Shown: piece after piece, positions 17,963 to 28,333 of the stretch
Layout: every line of letters starts with the position of its first letter
Position numbering within the stretch: position 1 is the stretch's first letter
Source: Trichococcus flocculiformis
Lineage (GTDB): Bacteria; Bacillota; Bacilli; Lactobacillales; Aerococcaceae
Length of the DNA stretch: 64,000 bases
Direction: 5' to 3'
Assembly: GCF_900113645.1 (NCBI RefSeq)
Contig: NZ_FOQC01000001.1
Span: forward strand, 1 to 64,000
Made by a program: the position numbers and the translations under genes
The notes under the pieces: model-generated
The model's input: the letters and a program-made list of their open reading frames with translations, nothing else
What the model was told of the DNA's origin: nothing
Databases searched by the model: none

Positions 17963-18007
17963 GGACAAATACAATTCCATATCCCATAGAATTGTATTTG
18001 TCCGCTT
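17963..18007 (+). terminator. Hairpin between pdhB and pdhC (partial terminator or processing site)
   Basis: GGACAAATACAATTC (17963-17977) and GAATTGTATTTGTCC (17989-18003) form a perfect 15-bp stem followed by GCTTTTG. The T-run is only four, so it may stabilise the pdhAB 3' end or reduce read-through. It is the only sizeable gap (105 bases) within the operon. Confidence 0.55.
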
Positions 18008-18054
18008 TTGTGCGTCGGAAATCAAAAATAGACAAATGAAGGGAAGTTAAGAAA

Positions 18055-19695
18055 ATGTCTTTTAAATTCAAGTTGCCTGCTCTAGGCGAAGGTATCATGG
18101 AAGGTGAAATCGTTTCTTGGTCAATCAAAGAAGGCGACACCATCAATGAAGATGACACATTATTAGAAGTTCAAAATGATAAATCAGTCGAAGAAATCCC
18201 ATCCCCAGTATCTGGGAAAGTTTTGAAGATTGTTACACCGGTAGGTACGGTTGCGGTCATCGGAGATGTATTGGTGGAAATCGACGCTCCAGGTCACGAG
18301 GATGAAGGTTCTGCAGCTCCTGCACCAGCAACAGCTTCAGCGGCATCAACTCCAGCAGCACCTGCAGCTTCAACAGGCGGACTGTTCCAATTCAAATTGC
18401 CTGCTCTAGGCGAGGGTATCATGGAAGGCGAAATCGTTTCTTGGCCTATCAAGGAAGGCGATATGATCAACGAAGATGACACCTTGGTTGAAGTTCAGAA
18501 CGACAAATCTGTTGAAGAGATCCCATCTCCAGTGACAGGTAAAGTTGTCCGCATCGTAGCGCCAGTAGGTACAGTTGCGGTCATCGGTGATGTATTGGTT
18601 GAAATCGATGCTCCAGGCCAAAACGGTCCGGCTTCAGCAACACCAAAAGCAGCGGCAGCACCTGCAGCAGCTTCAAATGCACCAGCCTCATCAGGCGTAG
18701 TTGAAGCAGCAAATCCAAACAAACAAGTCTTGGCTATGCCGTCTGTTCGTCAATACGCACGCGAGAAAGGCATCGACATCACTTCGGTTGCGCCGACTGG
18801 AAAAGGCGGCCGTGTACTGAAGGAAGATATCGATAACTTCAGCGGAGTAGCTCCAGTGGCAGCAAAAGCAGTAGCTCCAGCAGTCCAAGCTCAAGCTTCA
18901 GCACAAGCAGCAGTCCAAGCGGCTCCTGTAGCAGCTGCTCAAGCAACACAAACGGCAGCACCAGCTCAACCATTCTCTTCCAATATGGGCGAAGCGGAAA
19001 CACGCCAAAAGATGTCTCCGATGAGAAAAGCGATTGCGAAAGCAATGGTCAACAGCAAGCATACAGCGCCTCACGTAACCTTGTTTGATGAAGTTGAAGT
19101 GTCCAAATTATGGGATCACCGCAAGAAATTCAAAGATGTTGCTGCAGCGCAAGGAACAAAACTTACTTTCTTGCCGTATGTCGTTAAGGCTTTGGCAGCG
19201 ACTGTACGTGACTTCCCTATCCTGAACGCTTCAATCGACGATGCTGCACAAGAAATCGTATTGAAGAACTACATCAATATCGGTATCGCTACAGACACAG
19301 ACAATGGTCTATACGTGCCGAACGTTAAAGATGCAAATACAAAAGGCATGTTCAAAATTGCCGATGAAATCAACAACATGGCTGCTCAAGCCCACGACGG
19401 CAAACTGGCAGCTGCAGACATGAGAAACGGTTCTGTAACTATCAGCAATATCGGTTCTGTTGGCGGCGGATTCTTTACGCCAGTCATCAACTACCCTGAA
19501 GTGGCCATCCTAGGTGTTGGAACGATCGCGCAACAAGCTATCGTCAATGCAGAAGGCGAATTGGCAGTCGGTCGCGTTATGAAACTTTCATTGAGTTTCG
19601 ACCACCGTATCGTTGACGGCGCAACTGCTCAAAAAGCAATGAACAACATTAAGAGATTATTGGCTGATCCAGAATTATTATTGATGGAAGGGTGA
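18055..19695 (+). CDS. pdhC: Dihydrolipoamide acetyltransferase (E2 of pyruvate dehydrogenase)
   Basis: E2 core of the complex: accepts acetyl from E1 on lipoate and forms acetyl-CoA. The product has 546 residues with two lipoyl domains (about 1-80 and 106-186), each with the lipoylation motif [11 protein letters not shown]. Ala/Pro/Gln-rich linkers (about 82-105, 190-220, 262-305) separate them from a peripheral-subunit-binding domain (about 224-262, [18 protein letters not shown] and [12 protein letters not shown]) and the catalytic domain (about 310-546) with [10 protein letters not shown]. The lipoyl domains are nearly identical at DNA level, indicating recent duplication or conversion. 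Confidence 0.96.
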   Translation: MSFKFKLPALGEGIMEGEIVSWSIKEGDTINEDDTLLEVQNDKSVEEIPSPVSGKVLKIVTPVGTVAVIGDVLVEIDAPGHEDEGSAAPAPATASAASTPAAPAASTGGLFQFKLPALGEGIMEGEIVSWPIKEGDMINEDDTLVEVQNDKSVEEIPSPVTGKVVRIVAPVGTVAVIGDVLVEIDAPGQNGPASATPKAAAAPAAASNAPASSGVVEAANPNKQVLAMPSVRQYAREKGIDITSVAPTGKGGRVLKEDIDNFSGVAPVAAKAVAPAVQAQASAQAAVQAAPVAAAQATQTAAPAQPFSSNMGEAETRQKMSPMRKAIAKAMVNSKHTAPHVTLFDEVEVSKLWDHRKKFKDVAAAQGTKLTFLPYVVKALAATVRDFPILNASIDDAAQEIVLKNYINIGIATDTDNGLYVPNVKDANTKGMFKIADEINNMAAQAHDGKLAAADMRNGSVTISNIGSVGGGFFTPVINYPEVAILGVGTIAQQAIVNAEGELAVGRVMKLSLSFDHRIVDGATAQKAMNNIKRLLADPELLLMEG

Positions 19696-19704
19696 AAATA
19701 GACA

Positions 19705-21111
19705 ATGGTAGTAGGCGATTTCGCAGTTGAATTAGATACAGTTGTTGTTGGAGCGGGACCTGGTGGCTATGTAGCTGCCATCCGCGCTGCACAATTAGGA
19801 CAAAAAGTAGCAATCATCGAAAGAGAATGGATCGGAGGCGTTTGTTTGAACGTCGGTTGTATCCCTTCAAAAGCATTGATTTCTGCTGGACATCATTATC
19901 AAGAAGCTTTGGATTCTTCTGTTTTCGGCATCACAACTGAAAATGTGAAACTGGACTTCTCGAAAACGCAAGAATGGAAAGACAACAAAGTCGTCAAAAC
20001 ATTGACTTCCGGTGTCGAGTACTTGCTGAAGAAAAACAAAGTTGAAATCATCCGTGGAAATGCATTCTTCAATGACGGAGAAACATTGCGTGTCTTCACC
20101 GAAGATGCAGCACAAACATATACTTTCAAAAATGCGATCATCGCTACCGGTAGCCGTCCGATCGAAATCAAAGGTTTCAAATTTGGCGGACGCGTTATCG
20201 ATTCCACTGGCGGATTGAATTTGACTGAAGTTCCTAAGAAATTAGTCATCGTCGGTGGCGGTGTCATCGGTACTGAACTGGGCGGAGCGTACGCTAACCT
20301 AGGTGCTGAAGTGACTATTCTTGAAGGTTCTCCGCAAATTTTACCGACATTCGAAAAAGATATGGTCAAATTCGTTGAAAAATCATTCCAAGAAAAAGGT
20401 GTCACAGTCGTCACGAAGGCAATGGCTAAAGAAGCCATCGACAACGGAGACAGCGTAACCGTTAAATATGAAGCGAACGGTAAAGAAGAGGTTATCGAAG
20501 CTGACTACGTAATGGTTACTGTCGGTCGCCGTCCGAATACGGATGACTTGGGTCTTGAAGTAGTCGGAGTTGAAATGACTGACCGTGGTTTGGTCAAAGT
20601 CGATAATCAAGGCCGTACAAATGTAAAACACATTTTTGCGATCGGCGATATCGTTCCTGGTGCTGCTTTGGCTCATAAAGCCAGCTACGAAGCTAAAATC
20701 GCGGCTGAAGCAATTGCGGGACATCCCTCTGCAATTGATTACCGTGCTATGCCAGGGGTTGCCTTTACGGATCCTGAATTAGCTACTATCGGCTTCACTG
20801 CTGCCGAAGCAAAAGACAAAGGTATGGATGTCAAAGCATCCAAATTCCCATTGTCAGGTAACGGACGCGCATTGTCATTGAACCAGACAGAAGGCTTTGT
20901 TCGTTTGGTTACGACAAAAGAAGATAACGTTCTTGTCGGCGCGCAAGTTGTCGGTGTGAATGCCAGCGAAATCATTGCTGAGCTTGGGTTGGCGATTGAA
21001 GCCGGAATGAACGCAGAAGATATCGCGTTGACGATCCACGGTCATCCATCCTTATCCGAAACAATCATGGACGCTGCCGAATTGGCTTTGGGCATGCCGA
21101 TCCACATCTAA
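19705..21111 (+). CDS. pdhD: Dihydrolipoamide dehydrogenase (E3)
   Basis: FAD enzyme that reoxidises dihydrolipoamide using NAD+. The product has 468 residues. FAD motif [17 protein letters not shown] near residue 15, redox disulfide [13 protein letters not shown] motif [20 protein letters not shown] motif [16 protein letters not shown] and the catalytic HGHPSLSE pair near the C-terminus are all present. It begins 9 bases after pdhC and ends the operon before a strong terminator. Confidence 0.96.
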   Translation: MVVGDFAVELDTVVVGAGPGGYVAAIRAAQLGQKVAIIEREWIGGVCLNVGCIPSKALISAGHHYQEALDSSVFGITTENVKLDFSKTQEWKDNKVVKTLTSGVEYLLKKNKVEIIRGNAFFNDGETLRVFTEDAAQTYTFKNAIIATGSRPIEIKGFKFGGRVIDSTGGLNLTEVPKKLVIVGGGVIGTELGGAYANLGAEVTILEGSPQILPTFEKDMVKFVEKSFQEKGVTVVTKAMAKEAIDNGDSVTVKYEANGKEEVIEADYVMVTVGRRPNTDDLGLEVVGVEMTDRGLVKVDNQGRTNVKHIFAIGDIVPGAALAHKASYEAKIAAEAIAGHPSAIDYRAMPGVAFTDPELATIGFTAAEAKDKGMDVKASKFPLSGNGRALSLNQTEGFVRLVTTKEDNVLVGAQVVGVNASEIIAELGLAIEAGMNAEDIALTIHGHPSLSETIMDAAELALGMPIHI

Positions 21112-21130
21112 TTCCAAAATAGTAACAGGT

Positions 21131-21170
21131 AAAGAGAATCCGGATCCGGATTCTCTTTATTTTTTTTGTC
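21131..21170 (+). terminator. Terminator of pdhABCD
   Basis: AAAGAGAATCCGGA and TCCGGATTCTCTTT form a perfect 28-base palindrome (21131-21158), followed by TATTTTTTTTG. Confidence 0.85.
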
Positions 21171-21212
21171 AGGTATAATATAGTAGAAACAAGAATAGAT
21201 GGAGGGAATAAG

Positions 21213-21491
21213 ATGCAACATTATGACTATCCGTTCGAAGTGGAGTGGTCCAAAGAAGAGATTGTTAAAGTCATCTCCTTGTGGAATGCTGTCGAGCGCG
21301 CTTATGAAAGTGGAATCAGTAAAGAGGATTTTATGCAAGCTTACCGTGAATTCAAAACGGTGCTGCCTTCAGTCGGGCAGGAAAAGAAATACGGCAATCA
21401 GTTCGAGAAAGAATCGGGTTATTCTTTGTACAAAGTGCTACAGGAAATAAAGAAAAGTGAAAAGAATAAAATCTTTCTAGGGGAGCGTTAA
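21213..21491 (+). CDS. UPF0223 family protein (YktA-like)
   Basis: A small soluble protein of 92 residues, beginning MQHYDYPFEVEWSKEEIVKV. The pattern 'YPL/F...WS.EEI..V...W..VE.AYE.GI....F...Y..FK...PS..EEK' with a C-terminal 'SGYS.YK.LQ' fits UPF0223, whose biochemical role is unknown. GGAGGG lies about 8 bases before ATG and TATAAT (21175-21180) supplies a promoter directly after the pdh terminator. The next gene follows after 48 bases and is probably co-transcribed. Confidence 0.85.
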   Translation: MQHYDYPFEVEWSKEEIVKVISLWNAVERAYESGISKEDFMQAYREFKTVLPSVGQEKKYGNQFEKESGYSLYKVLQEIKKSEKNKIFLGER

Positions 21492-21539
21492 ACGACTGGA
21501 TAAGTCGCGGGTAGAGGAGCGGTAGAAGGGAGGAGCCGG

Positions 21540-22337
21540 ATGGATCAGATCGATAGAAGGCATAGCCTGATCAAGTCTTGGTTACATGAAGCTGCAGACT
21601 TGCTGCGGGAATCGTTCAACAAGGAGCTTGAGATTAAAGAAAAAACATCGCGAACGGATCTGGTAACAAACATGGATCGGGAAATCGAGGTGTTCCTGTA
21701 TGAAAAAATCACTGCGCATTTCCCGGATGAGCGTATTTTGGGAGAAGAAAGCGTAGGACACGATATACAGGATCTGGATGGAATTGTCTGGATCATCGAT
21801 CCAATTGATGGCACACTTAATTTCATCAAGCAGCGAGCGAATTTTGCCATCATGATCGGCATCTATAAAGACGGTGTTGGTCATTTAGGCTATATTTATG
21901 ATGTCGTAAGAGACGAGCTCTATTTTGCGATACGCGATAACGGGGCTTATTGCAATGATCGTAGACTGCCGCGGGTGGAGGATCTACCGTTATCGGAAGG
22001 GCTGGTCGCAATCAGTAATCGATTGGTTGTTTCCGATGCGGACGAAGCGCGTAGAATCGCCAGAAACAGTAGTGGGTTGCGCGTCAATGGCTCTGCCGGA
22101 CTGGAAACGGCTTGGGTTGCTTCTGGAAAATTAGTGGCTTATATCGCGCCTTCCTTGGCACCGTGGGATATAGCGGCAGGGTTGGTCATAGCTGAAGAGG
22201 TAGGTTTGGTCTATAGACAAGTTACGGGAGAAAAAATAAATCTGCTCCAGAATAATGCGGTAATTGTAGCCAATAGCTTTGCTTTCCTGGAAATTCAAAA
22301 TGAATGGCGCTTCATTTTTGGACCTCATTCAGTATAA
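21540..22337 (+). CDS. Inositol monophosphatase family protein
   Basis: A Mg2+-dependent phosphatase, 265 residues. Metal and substrate motifs are visible: Glu in GEESVGHD, WIIDPIDGTLNF (DPxDGT) and APWDIAAG (WDxAAG). The protein is cytosolic and full length. In this family the substrate may be inositol monophosphate, fructose-1,6-bisphosphate or 3'-phosphoadenosine phosphate; the sequence alone does not decide. GGAGCCGG sits immediately upstream of ATG. It ends in a terminator at 22342-22384. Confidence 0.88.
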   Translation: MDQIDRRHSLIKSWLHEAADLLRESFNKELEIKEKTSRTDLVTNMDREIEVFLYEKITAHFPDERILGEESVGHDIQDLDGIVWIIDPIDGTLNFIKQRANFAIMIGIYKDGVGHLGYIYDVVRDELYFAIRDNGAYCNDRRLPRVEDLPLSEGLVAISNRLVVSDADEARRIARNSSGLRVNGSAGLETAWVASGKLVAYIAPSLAPWDIAAGLVIAEEVGLVYRQVTGEKINLLQNNAVIVANSFAFLEIQNEWRFIFGPHSV

Positions 22338-22341
22338 ATTG

Positions 22342-22384
22342 AAGTGGACAAGATACAGATCAGTGTATTTTGTTCACTTTTTTT
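22342..22384 (+). terminator. Terminator after the inositol-monophosphatase-family gene
   Basis: AAGTGGACAAGATACA (22342-22357) pairs, with two G.T, to TGTATTTTGTTCACTT (22364-22379), followed by seven T. Confidence 0.75.
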
Positions 22385-22779
22385 GATTGACGAAAGATGT
22401 TAGAATTCCTCACATCAAAAGGCAAGGGTTATGCGATTCTATTATCATATGTTGAAAAAAGATATTATTTTTCTCAGAAAGAGAATGAGACTAAAAATAA
22501 TAAATGTGAGAAAGATGATTAAAATGATAAAAAAATGAGTATATGAGAGTTTTTTTAATGTTTTTTAATGAGAACGAATCTCATTTTGGTATCGGCGGAA
22601 GGTGGTTCTCTCATTTTTCTAATGAAAAATCTTACAAATCTATGTAAGGTTTCTCCGATTGTCAGTGCTTGTCTGCGGTATTTTTTTTAGCTAAAACATT
22701 TACATTTGATTAAATTATGGTTATAATCTTCGTATTAAGTGAGATGTATGTGAAACAGATGATAAACGGGGGTAATAAA
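22385..22779 (+). other. AT-rich regulatory region upstream of acnA
   Basis: No gene is seen. Several ATGAGA-type motifs occur, including the inverted repeat ATGAG-AACGAAT-CTCAT (22568-22584) and a GAGAACCACC complement at 22602-22611. A hairpin CTTACA-AATCTA-TGTAAG lies at 22631-22648. The promoter is TTTACA (22699-22704), 17 bases, TATAAT (22722-22727). The repeats look like operator sites, factor unknown. Confidence 0.5.
22699..22727 (+). promoter_or_regulatory. Promoter of acnA-citZ-icd
   Basis: TTTACA, 17-base spacer, TATAAT; about 47 bases separate its start site from the acnA ATG. No other promoter is obvious before citZ or icd. Confidence 0.65.
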
Positions 22780-25491
22780 ATGTCGGATTTTAATCAAAAT
22801 GCCATAGCTTCTTTTAGTTTGCATGGTCATCAATATGACTACTATAAATTAAAAAAATTAGAAAATAATGAAAAAATAAAAATTTCTAAATTGCCTTACT
22901 CGATTCGAGTTCTTCTGGAATCGTTGTTACGTCAAGTGGGAGAAAGCGGCATCAAAGAAGAACATGTTGTCACTTTATCTAACTGGAGTGCAACGGAAAC
23001 GAATGAAGGCGAAATACCTTTCAAACCATCCCGCGTTATCCTTCAGGATTTCACAGGGGTACCGGCAGTCGTTGACTTGGCTTCATTAAGAAAAACGGTT
23101 CATGATTTAGGCGGAGATCCAGCGCTCATCAATCCGGAAGTGCCTGTTGATCTGGTCATTGATCATTCTGTGCAAGTTGATAACTTCGGGTCACCACAAG
23201 CCTTGATCGCGAACATGAAGATGGAATTCCTGCGTAATCAAGAGCGTTATCAATTTTTGAGTTGGGCCCAAAAAGCCTTCGACAATTACCGGGCTGTGCC
23301 GCCCGCTACCGGTATTGTCCATCAAGTCAATATTGAGTATTTGGCGTCAGTCGTCACGGAAAAAGAAATAGACGAAAACAGAAGCTTGGTTTTTCCTGAT
23401 ACATTGGTGGGTACGGATTCCCATACGACTATGGCGAACGCTCTAGGAGTATTGGGTTGGGGAGTCGGCGGAATAGAAGCGGAAGCCAGCATGCTTGGCG
23501 AGCCTTCCTTCTTCCCGGTTCCTGAAGTAGTGGGTGTACGTTTCATCAATTCGCTGCAGGAAGCAGCAACCGCAACTGATCTGGCCTTGAAAGTGACTCA
23601 GACGTTGCGCGAAATGAAAGTAGTCGGCAAATTTGTCGAGTTTTTTGGTCCTGGGTTATCTTCCATGACTTTGGCAGATCGTGCGACCATTGCCAACATG
23701 GCACCTGAATATGGTGCGACTTGCGGCTTCTTTCCGGTCGACGATGAAGTGCTTAACTACTTAACGCTGACAGGCAGAGATGAAAAGCATGTTTCTATAG
23801 TAGAAGCATATGTTAAGGCAAACGACTTATACTACCGTGTCGAGAATCCGGAGCCGGAATATACTACAGTCGTAGAAATAGACTTGAGCACAATCGAGGC
23901 CAATGTTGCAGGTCCGAAGCGTCCACAAGATTTGGTACCTGTGTCAAAATTGAAAATAGATTTCCAGAGATCATTGATTGCGCCAAAAGGCAATGCCGGA
24001 TTTGGACTATCCGAAGAGGATGCACAAAAAGAAGTTTCATTTGTCCTCGATGGGGAAGAAGTGAAAATGAAGACGGGAGACGTAGCGATTGCTGCAATCA
24101 CAAGCTGCACGAACACATCTAATCCATATGTAATGTTGAGTGCCGGATTATTGGCGAAACGAGCAGTCGAGTTGGGGTTGAACGTGCCGAAATACGTCAA
24201 GACTTCGTTGGCTCCAGGATCCAAAGTAGTTACCGCCTATTTGGATAATGCTGGTTTACTTCCTTACCTGGAAGAACTGGGCTTCAATACTGTCGGGTAC
24301 GGTTGTACGACATGTATCGGAAATTCAGGGCCGCTTTTGCCGGAAGTGGAAGAAGCAATCAAAAACAGTGATTTGTTGGTTTCTAGCGCACTGAGCGGAA
24401 ACCGTAACTTTGAAGGGCGGATTCATGCTTTGGTCAAAGCGAACTATTTGGCATCACCGCCATTGGTAGTCGCTTATGCGCTGGCTGGTACGATGAACAT
24501 CAATCTGAAATCCGATCCGATCGGAAACGGTAAAGATGGTCAACCCGTCTACTTGGCTGATCTGTGGCCGGAAAGACATACTGTGGAAGCGATGATCCGA
24601 GATTTTGTAACACCTGAGATATTCAAAGCAGAGTATTTGCATGTTTTTGATGATAATGCTGAATGGAACGCAATCGAAACAAATGATGATGCTTTGTACC
24701 AATGGGAAGAGGGATCGACTTACATTGCAAATCCGCCATTCTTCAACAATTTATCGCCTGAACCAAAAGCGATTGAATCCTTGAAGGAATTGGCAGTTTT
24801 GGGTAAATTCGGTGATTCGGTTACGACCGATCATATTTCTCCAGCAGGAAGCATCGGAGTCAATACACCGGCGGGGCAATATTTGTCTTCGAAAGGTTTG
24901 GGAGTCCGCGATTTCAACTCATACGGAGCTAGACGTGGAAACCATGAAGTAATGATGCGTGGAACGTTAGCAAATATCCGTATCCGCAATCAATTGGTCC
25001 CTGCCAAAGAAGGCGGTGTCACTATCTACTGGCCGACAGGTGAAGAGATGAGTATCTTTGATGCATCCGAAAAATACCGCGAAGAGAGTGTTGGGCTGAT
25101 CATCCTTGCCGGTGATGATTACGGAATGGGTTCATCCCGTGATTGGGCTGCCAAAGGTGTCAAGTTGCTCGGGGTCGAAGCGGTCATCGCGAAGAGCTAT
25201 GAAAGAATCCACCGTTCGAATCTTGTCATGATGGGCATATTGCCTTTGCAATACCAAGCGGGTCAAGATGCAGAAAGCCTCGGGCTGGACGGATCGGAAA
25301 AAATTACGATTGATTTGAACGATAGTGTCGGTATCCATGCTGAAATTCCTGTGACGGCAGTCAAATCAGATGGTCAAGAAATCAAATTCACGACTATTGC
25401 CCGTTTTGATTCTGAAGTGGATATGACTTACTACCGTAACGGAGGCATCCTGCCGATGGTAATCCGTAAAAAAATGGGGCTTGCTTATTAA
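22780..25491 (+). CDS. acnA: Aconitate hydratase
   Basis: Isomerises citrate to isocitrate with a 4Fe-4S cluster. The product has 903 residues, the AcnA/IRP length. Cluster ligands appear as Cys in [14 protein letters not shown] and the Cys pair in [32 protein letters not shown] and [12 protein letters not shown] are family signatures. I start at ATG 22780 ([12 protein letters not shown]) after ACGGGGG; the open frame extends upstream to a GTG-like codon near the -10 box, which is too early. It leads acnA-citZ-icd. Confidence 0.95.
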   Translation: MSDFNQNAIASFSLHGHQYDYYKLKKLENNEKIKISKLPYSIRVLLESLLRQVGESGIKEEHVVTLSNWSATETNEGEIPFKPSRVILQDFTGVPAVVDLASLRKTVHDLGGDPALINPEVPVDLVIDHSVQVDNFGSPQALIANMKMEFLRNQERYQFLSWAQKAFDNYRAVPPATGIVHQVNIEYLASVVTEKEIDENRSLVFPDTLVGTDSHTTMANALGVLGWGVGGIEAEASMLGEPSFFPVPEVVGVRFINSLQEAATATDLALKVTQTLREMKVVGKFVEFFGPGLSSMTLADRATIANMAPEYGATCGFFPVDDEVLNYLTLTGRDEKHVSIVEAYVKANDLYYRVENPEPEYTTVVEIDLSTIEANVAGPKRPQDLVPVSKLKIDFQRSLIAPKGNAGFGLSEEDAQKEVSFVLDGEEVKMKTGDVAIAAITSCTNTSNPYVMLSAGLLAKRAVELGLNVPKYVKTSLAPGSKVVTAYLDNAGLLPYLEELGFNTVGYGCTTCIGNSGPLLPEVEEAIKNSDLLVSSALSGNRNFEGRIHALVKANYLASPPLVVAYALAGTMNINLKSDPIGNGKDGQPVYLADLWPERHTVEAMIRDFVTPEIFKAEYLHVFDDNAEWNAIETNDDALYQWEEGSTYIANPPFFNNLSPEPKAIESLKELAVLGKFGDSVTTDHISPAGSIGVNTPAGQYLSSKGLGVRDFNSYGARRGNHEVMMRGTLANIRIRNQLVPAKEGGVTIYWPTGEEMSIFDASEKYREESVGLIILAGDDYGMGSSRDWAAKGVKLLGVEAVIAKSYERIHRSNLVMMGILPLQYQAGQDAESLGLDGSEKITIDLNDSVGIHAEIPVTAVKSDGQEIKFTTIARFDSEVDMTYYRNGGILPMVIRKKMGLAY

Positions 25492-25544
25492 GCAGCAAGC
25501 CATCCAATTTGCTGAAGAGAGGTTTTTGAGAGGAGAGAAAAATC

Positions 25545-26693
25545 ATGGAAGTACATAAAGGATTAGCAGATGTTGTCGTATCAGAAACCTCCCTAAGCGC
25601 AATTGTTGAGGGACAATTATCCTATTCAGGATATAATATCGACGAATTAGTGGAAAAAGATGCATCGTTTGAGGAAATCATCTTTTTGTTGTGGAATTCA
25701 AGAATGCCTAGCCGTGAAGAATTTGCGCAGTTGCAGCACGATCTTCACACGCATATGGCCTTATCTGAAAGTGTCATTGCTTGCCTGAAAATACAGTGCC
25801 GTCAGAATCTGCACCCGATGAGTGTCTTGCGTACGACGGTCTCACTATTGGGCGTATTCGATCCGTATGCGGAAGATATGGATGAACGTTCTGTCTATAT
25901 TCAAGCAATCTCGATACAAGCTAAAATTCCGACGATTGTCGCCGCATTCGCACGATTACGCAAAGGTTTGGATCCGATTGCGCCTCGCGAAGACCTTTCG
26001 TTCGGAGCCAACTTCCTGTATATGTTGACAGGCGAAGAAGCGAATCCGGATTTGGTCAGAGCGTATAATCATTGTCTGGTACTCCATGCCGATCACGATC
26101 TTAACGCATCAACCTTCACCGCACGCGTTGCAGCTTCTACGCTGACGGATGTCTATTCGTGTATCACAGGTGCCATCGGAGCTCTCAAGGGTCCCTTGCA
26201 CGGCGGAGCGAATGAGCGCGTATTCGATATGCTTTCCGAAATCGCTGAATCCGAAACCAGAGATGTTGCTGGCTACTTGAAAACAAAATTGGACAATAAA
26301 GAAAAAATCATGGGATTCGGTCACCGTGTCTACAAAACGGAAGACCCCCGCAAGAAACACCTGAAACGCATGGCAAAGGAATTGACCCAGGAATTTGGGA
26401 AAGAAGATTTATATGATCTTTCTTGCGAAGTAGAGGACTATCTGTTGCAGGAAAAAGGCTTGATTCCGAATGTGGATTTCTACTCTGCCACAGTTTATCA
26501 CTGCTTTGGGATAGAACATGACCTCTTCACACTGTTGTTTTCGATGAGCCGTGTTGCCGGGTGGTTAGGACATGTATTCGAGCAGAAACGTGAAGCGACT
26601 TTGATCCGTCCACGTTCAAAATACGTGGGACCCGTTAATCTGACCTATATCCCTTTGTCTGAAAAAGAAACTATTGGAGGTACTGCGCAATGA
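25545..26693 (+). CDS. citZ: Citrate synthase
   Basis: Condenses acetyl-CoA and oxaloacetate. The product has 382 residues, a Gram-positive type enzyme. Active-site His and Asp regions are visible: [43 protein letters not shown], and the C-terminal [14 protein letters not shown] followed by [29 protein letters not shown] precedes ATG. It lies 53 bases after acnA and overlaps icd by 4 bases, so translation is coupled. Confidence 0.95.
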   Translation: MEVHKGLADVVVSETSLSAIVEGQLSYSGYNIDELVEKDASFEEIIFLLWNSRMPSREEFAQLQHDLHTHMALSESVIACLKIQCRQNLHPMSVLRTTVSLLGVFDPYAEDMDERSVYIQAISIQAKIPTIVAAFARLRKGLDPIAPREDLSFGANFLYMLTGEEANPDLVRAYNHCLVLHADHDLNASTFTARVAASTLTDVYSCITGAIGALKGPLHGGANERVFDMLSEIAESETRDVAGYLKTKLDNKEKIMGFGHRVYKTEDPRKKHLKRMAKELTQEFGKEDLYDLSCEVEDYLLQEKGLIPNVDFYSATVYHCFGIEHDLFTLLFSMSRVAGWLGHVFEQKREATLIRPRSKYVGPVNLTYIPLSEKETIGGTAQ

Positions 26694-27964
26694 CAGTTGG
26701 CGAAAAAATTGTTATGAATGAAACAGGTTTGCATACACCTGATTTTCCGATCATCCCTTTCATCGAAGGGGATGGAATCGGTCCGGAAATTTGGCAAGCA
26801 TCCAAAAAAGTATTTGAGGCTGCAGTTGAAAAGGCCTATGGCGATTCCCGTAAAATAGTCTGGAAAGAAGTGCTTGCGGGCGGAAAAGCTTTTGATTTGA
26901 CCGGTTCATGGTTGCCCGATGAGACCATGGATGTCATCAGGGAGCATTTGGTGGCCATCAAAGGACCGCTGACGACACCGATCGGTGGAGGGATCCGTTC
27001 CTTGAATGTCGCTTTGCGCCAGACGTTGGACCTATTCGTTTGCTTGCGTCCTGTCCGATATTTTGAAGGCGTACCGACCCCTTTGAAACACCCTGAAAAA
27101 ACTGACATGGTCATCTTCCGCGAGAATACTGAAGATTGCTATGCAGGGATCGAGTTCGAAGCACAAAGTGAAGAAGCGAAACGGATCATCGAAATTCTGC
27201 AGACCCAATTCGGTGTGGATAAAATCCGCTTCCCTGAGACATCGGCAATCGGTGTCAAACCGGTTTCGATCGAAGGTTCGGAACGGTTGATCCGCAGCGC
27301 CATCCAATATGCCTTGGAAAATGGCCGTACTTCGGTGACGTTGGTACACAAAGGCAACATCATGAAATTCACGGAGGGCGGTTTCAAGAAGTGGGGCTAT
27401 GCTCTAGCGGAACGTGAATTTGGCGATAAAGTCTTCACTTGGGCCCAATATGACGCCGTAAAAGCTGCGGACGGCAGAGCGGCAGCTGATCAAGCTTACG
27501 AAGATGCGGTTGCGGCAGGTAAGTTGATCATCAAAGACCGGATCGCGGACATCTTCCTGCAGGAGATTTTGATGAACCCTGAGAACTATGATGTCATCGC
27601 GACCTTGAACCTGAACGGTGACTACATTTCCGATGCATTGGCTGCTCAAGTCGGCGGAATCGGGATTGCGCCAGGAGCGAACATCAATCAGAACACAGGC
27701 CATGCCATCTTTGAAGCGACTCACGGTACCGCGCCGGAATATGCTGGTTTGGATGAATTGAACCCTTCATCGGTGTTGCTATCAGGCGCTATGTTGTTCG
27801 ATTACATCGGCTGGAATGAAGTCAGCGACTTGATCACCCGTGGCATCGAGAAGACGATTGCGAACAAAACGGTCACACGCGATTTCTATTACCTGATGAA
27901 GGATGAAGCTGCCCAAAAAGTCAGCTGCTCCCGATTCGCGGAACTGGTCATCGAAAACATGTAG
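26690..27964 (+). CDS. icd: Isocitrate dehydrogenase
   Basis: Oxidatively decarboxylates isocitrate to 2-oxoglutarate. The product has 424 residues and starts inside the citZ stop (ATGA). Substrate motifs: [25 protein letters not shown] (unphosphorylated Ser loop), [26 protein letters not shown] and [18 protein letters not shown]. At the cofactor site it has HGTAPEYAG and [10 protein letters not shown], where the E. coli NADP enzyme has HGTAPKYAG and TVTYDFERLM. Three of four NADP-contact residues differ, so NAD may be preferred (inference). It completes a partial citrate cycle feeding glutamate synthesis. Confidence 0.94.
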   Translation: MTVGEKIVMNETGLHTPDFPIIPFIEGDGIGPEIWQASKKVFEAAVEKAYGDSRKIVWKEVLAGGKAFDLTGSWLPDETMDVIREHLVAIKGPLTTPIGGGIRSLNVALRQTLDLFVCLRPVRYFEGVPTPLKHPEKTDMVIFRENTEDCYAGIEFEAQSEEAKRIIEILQTQFGVDKIRFPETSAIGVKPVSIEGSERLIRSAIQYALENGRTSVTLVHKGNIMKFTEGGFKKWGYALAEREFGDKVFTWAQYDAVKAADGRAAADQAYEDAVAAGKLIIKDRIADIFLQEILMNPENYDVIATLNLNGDYISDALAAQVGGIGIAPGANINQNTGHAIFEATHGTAPEYAGLDELNPSSVLLSGAMLFDYIGWNEVSDLITRGIEKTIANKTVTRDFYYLMKDEAAQKVSCSRFAELVIENM

Positions 27965-27981
27965 GAACCCTTCGGAAAAGC

Positions 27982-28015
27982 AGAGGCATAATCACTCCGG
28001 ATTATGCCTCTTTTT
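27982..28015 (+). terminator. Terminator of acnA-citZ-icd
   Basis: AGAGGCATAATC (27982-27993) and GATTATGCCTCT (28000-28011) form a perfect stem followed by five T. Confidence 0.85.
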
Positions 28016-28333
28016 GCGGACAATTCCAGAAACGAGACAGCTTCTAGAATCCTTGCCGCCTAAAGACATCCATGGTGCAGTGGCAGCCGGAAGAAAAACT
28101 TTTTTAAGAAAGCCGTTACATTGAACTTTTTTCTTTCCAAATGGTTCTGGAGGTGATAGACTGGACAAGTTGATAGTTGTCTTCATGAGTTTTCAGCGGG
28201 TTTTCACCTATTCCGCAAATGAAAGCTGATGGGAAGTTCAAATTCAGAATTGTGATCGACTATATAATGGCAGTAGCGGTTGGCATATCAAACAGCAGTG
28301 AAAAACAAGTAAAATTTTGGAGGAAAACAACAA
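28016..28333 (+). other. Intergenic region before typA
   Basis: No gene is recognised. TATAAT at 28263-28268 is a likely -10 for typA, but no good -35 is placed at 17 bases. The leader would be about 60 nt. Confidence 0.45.
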
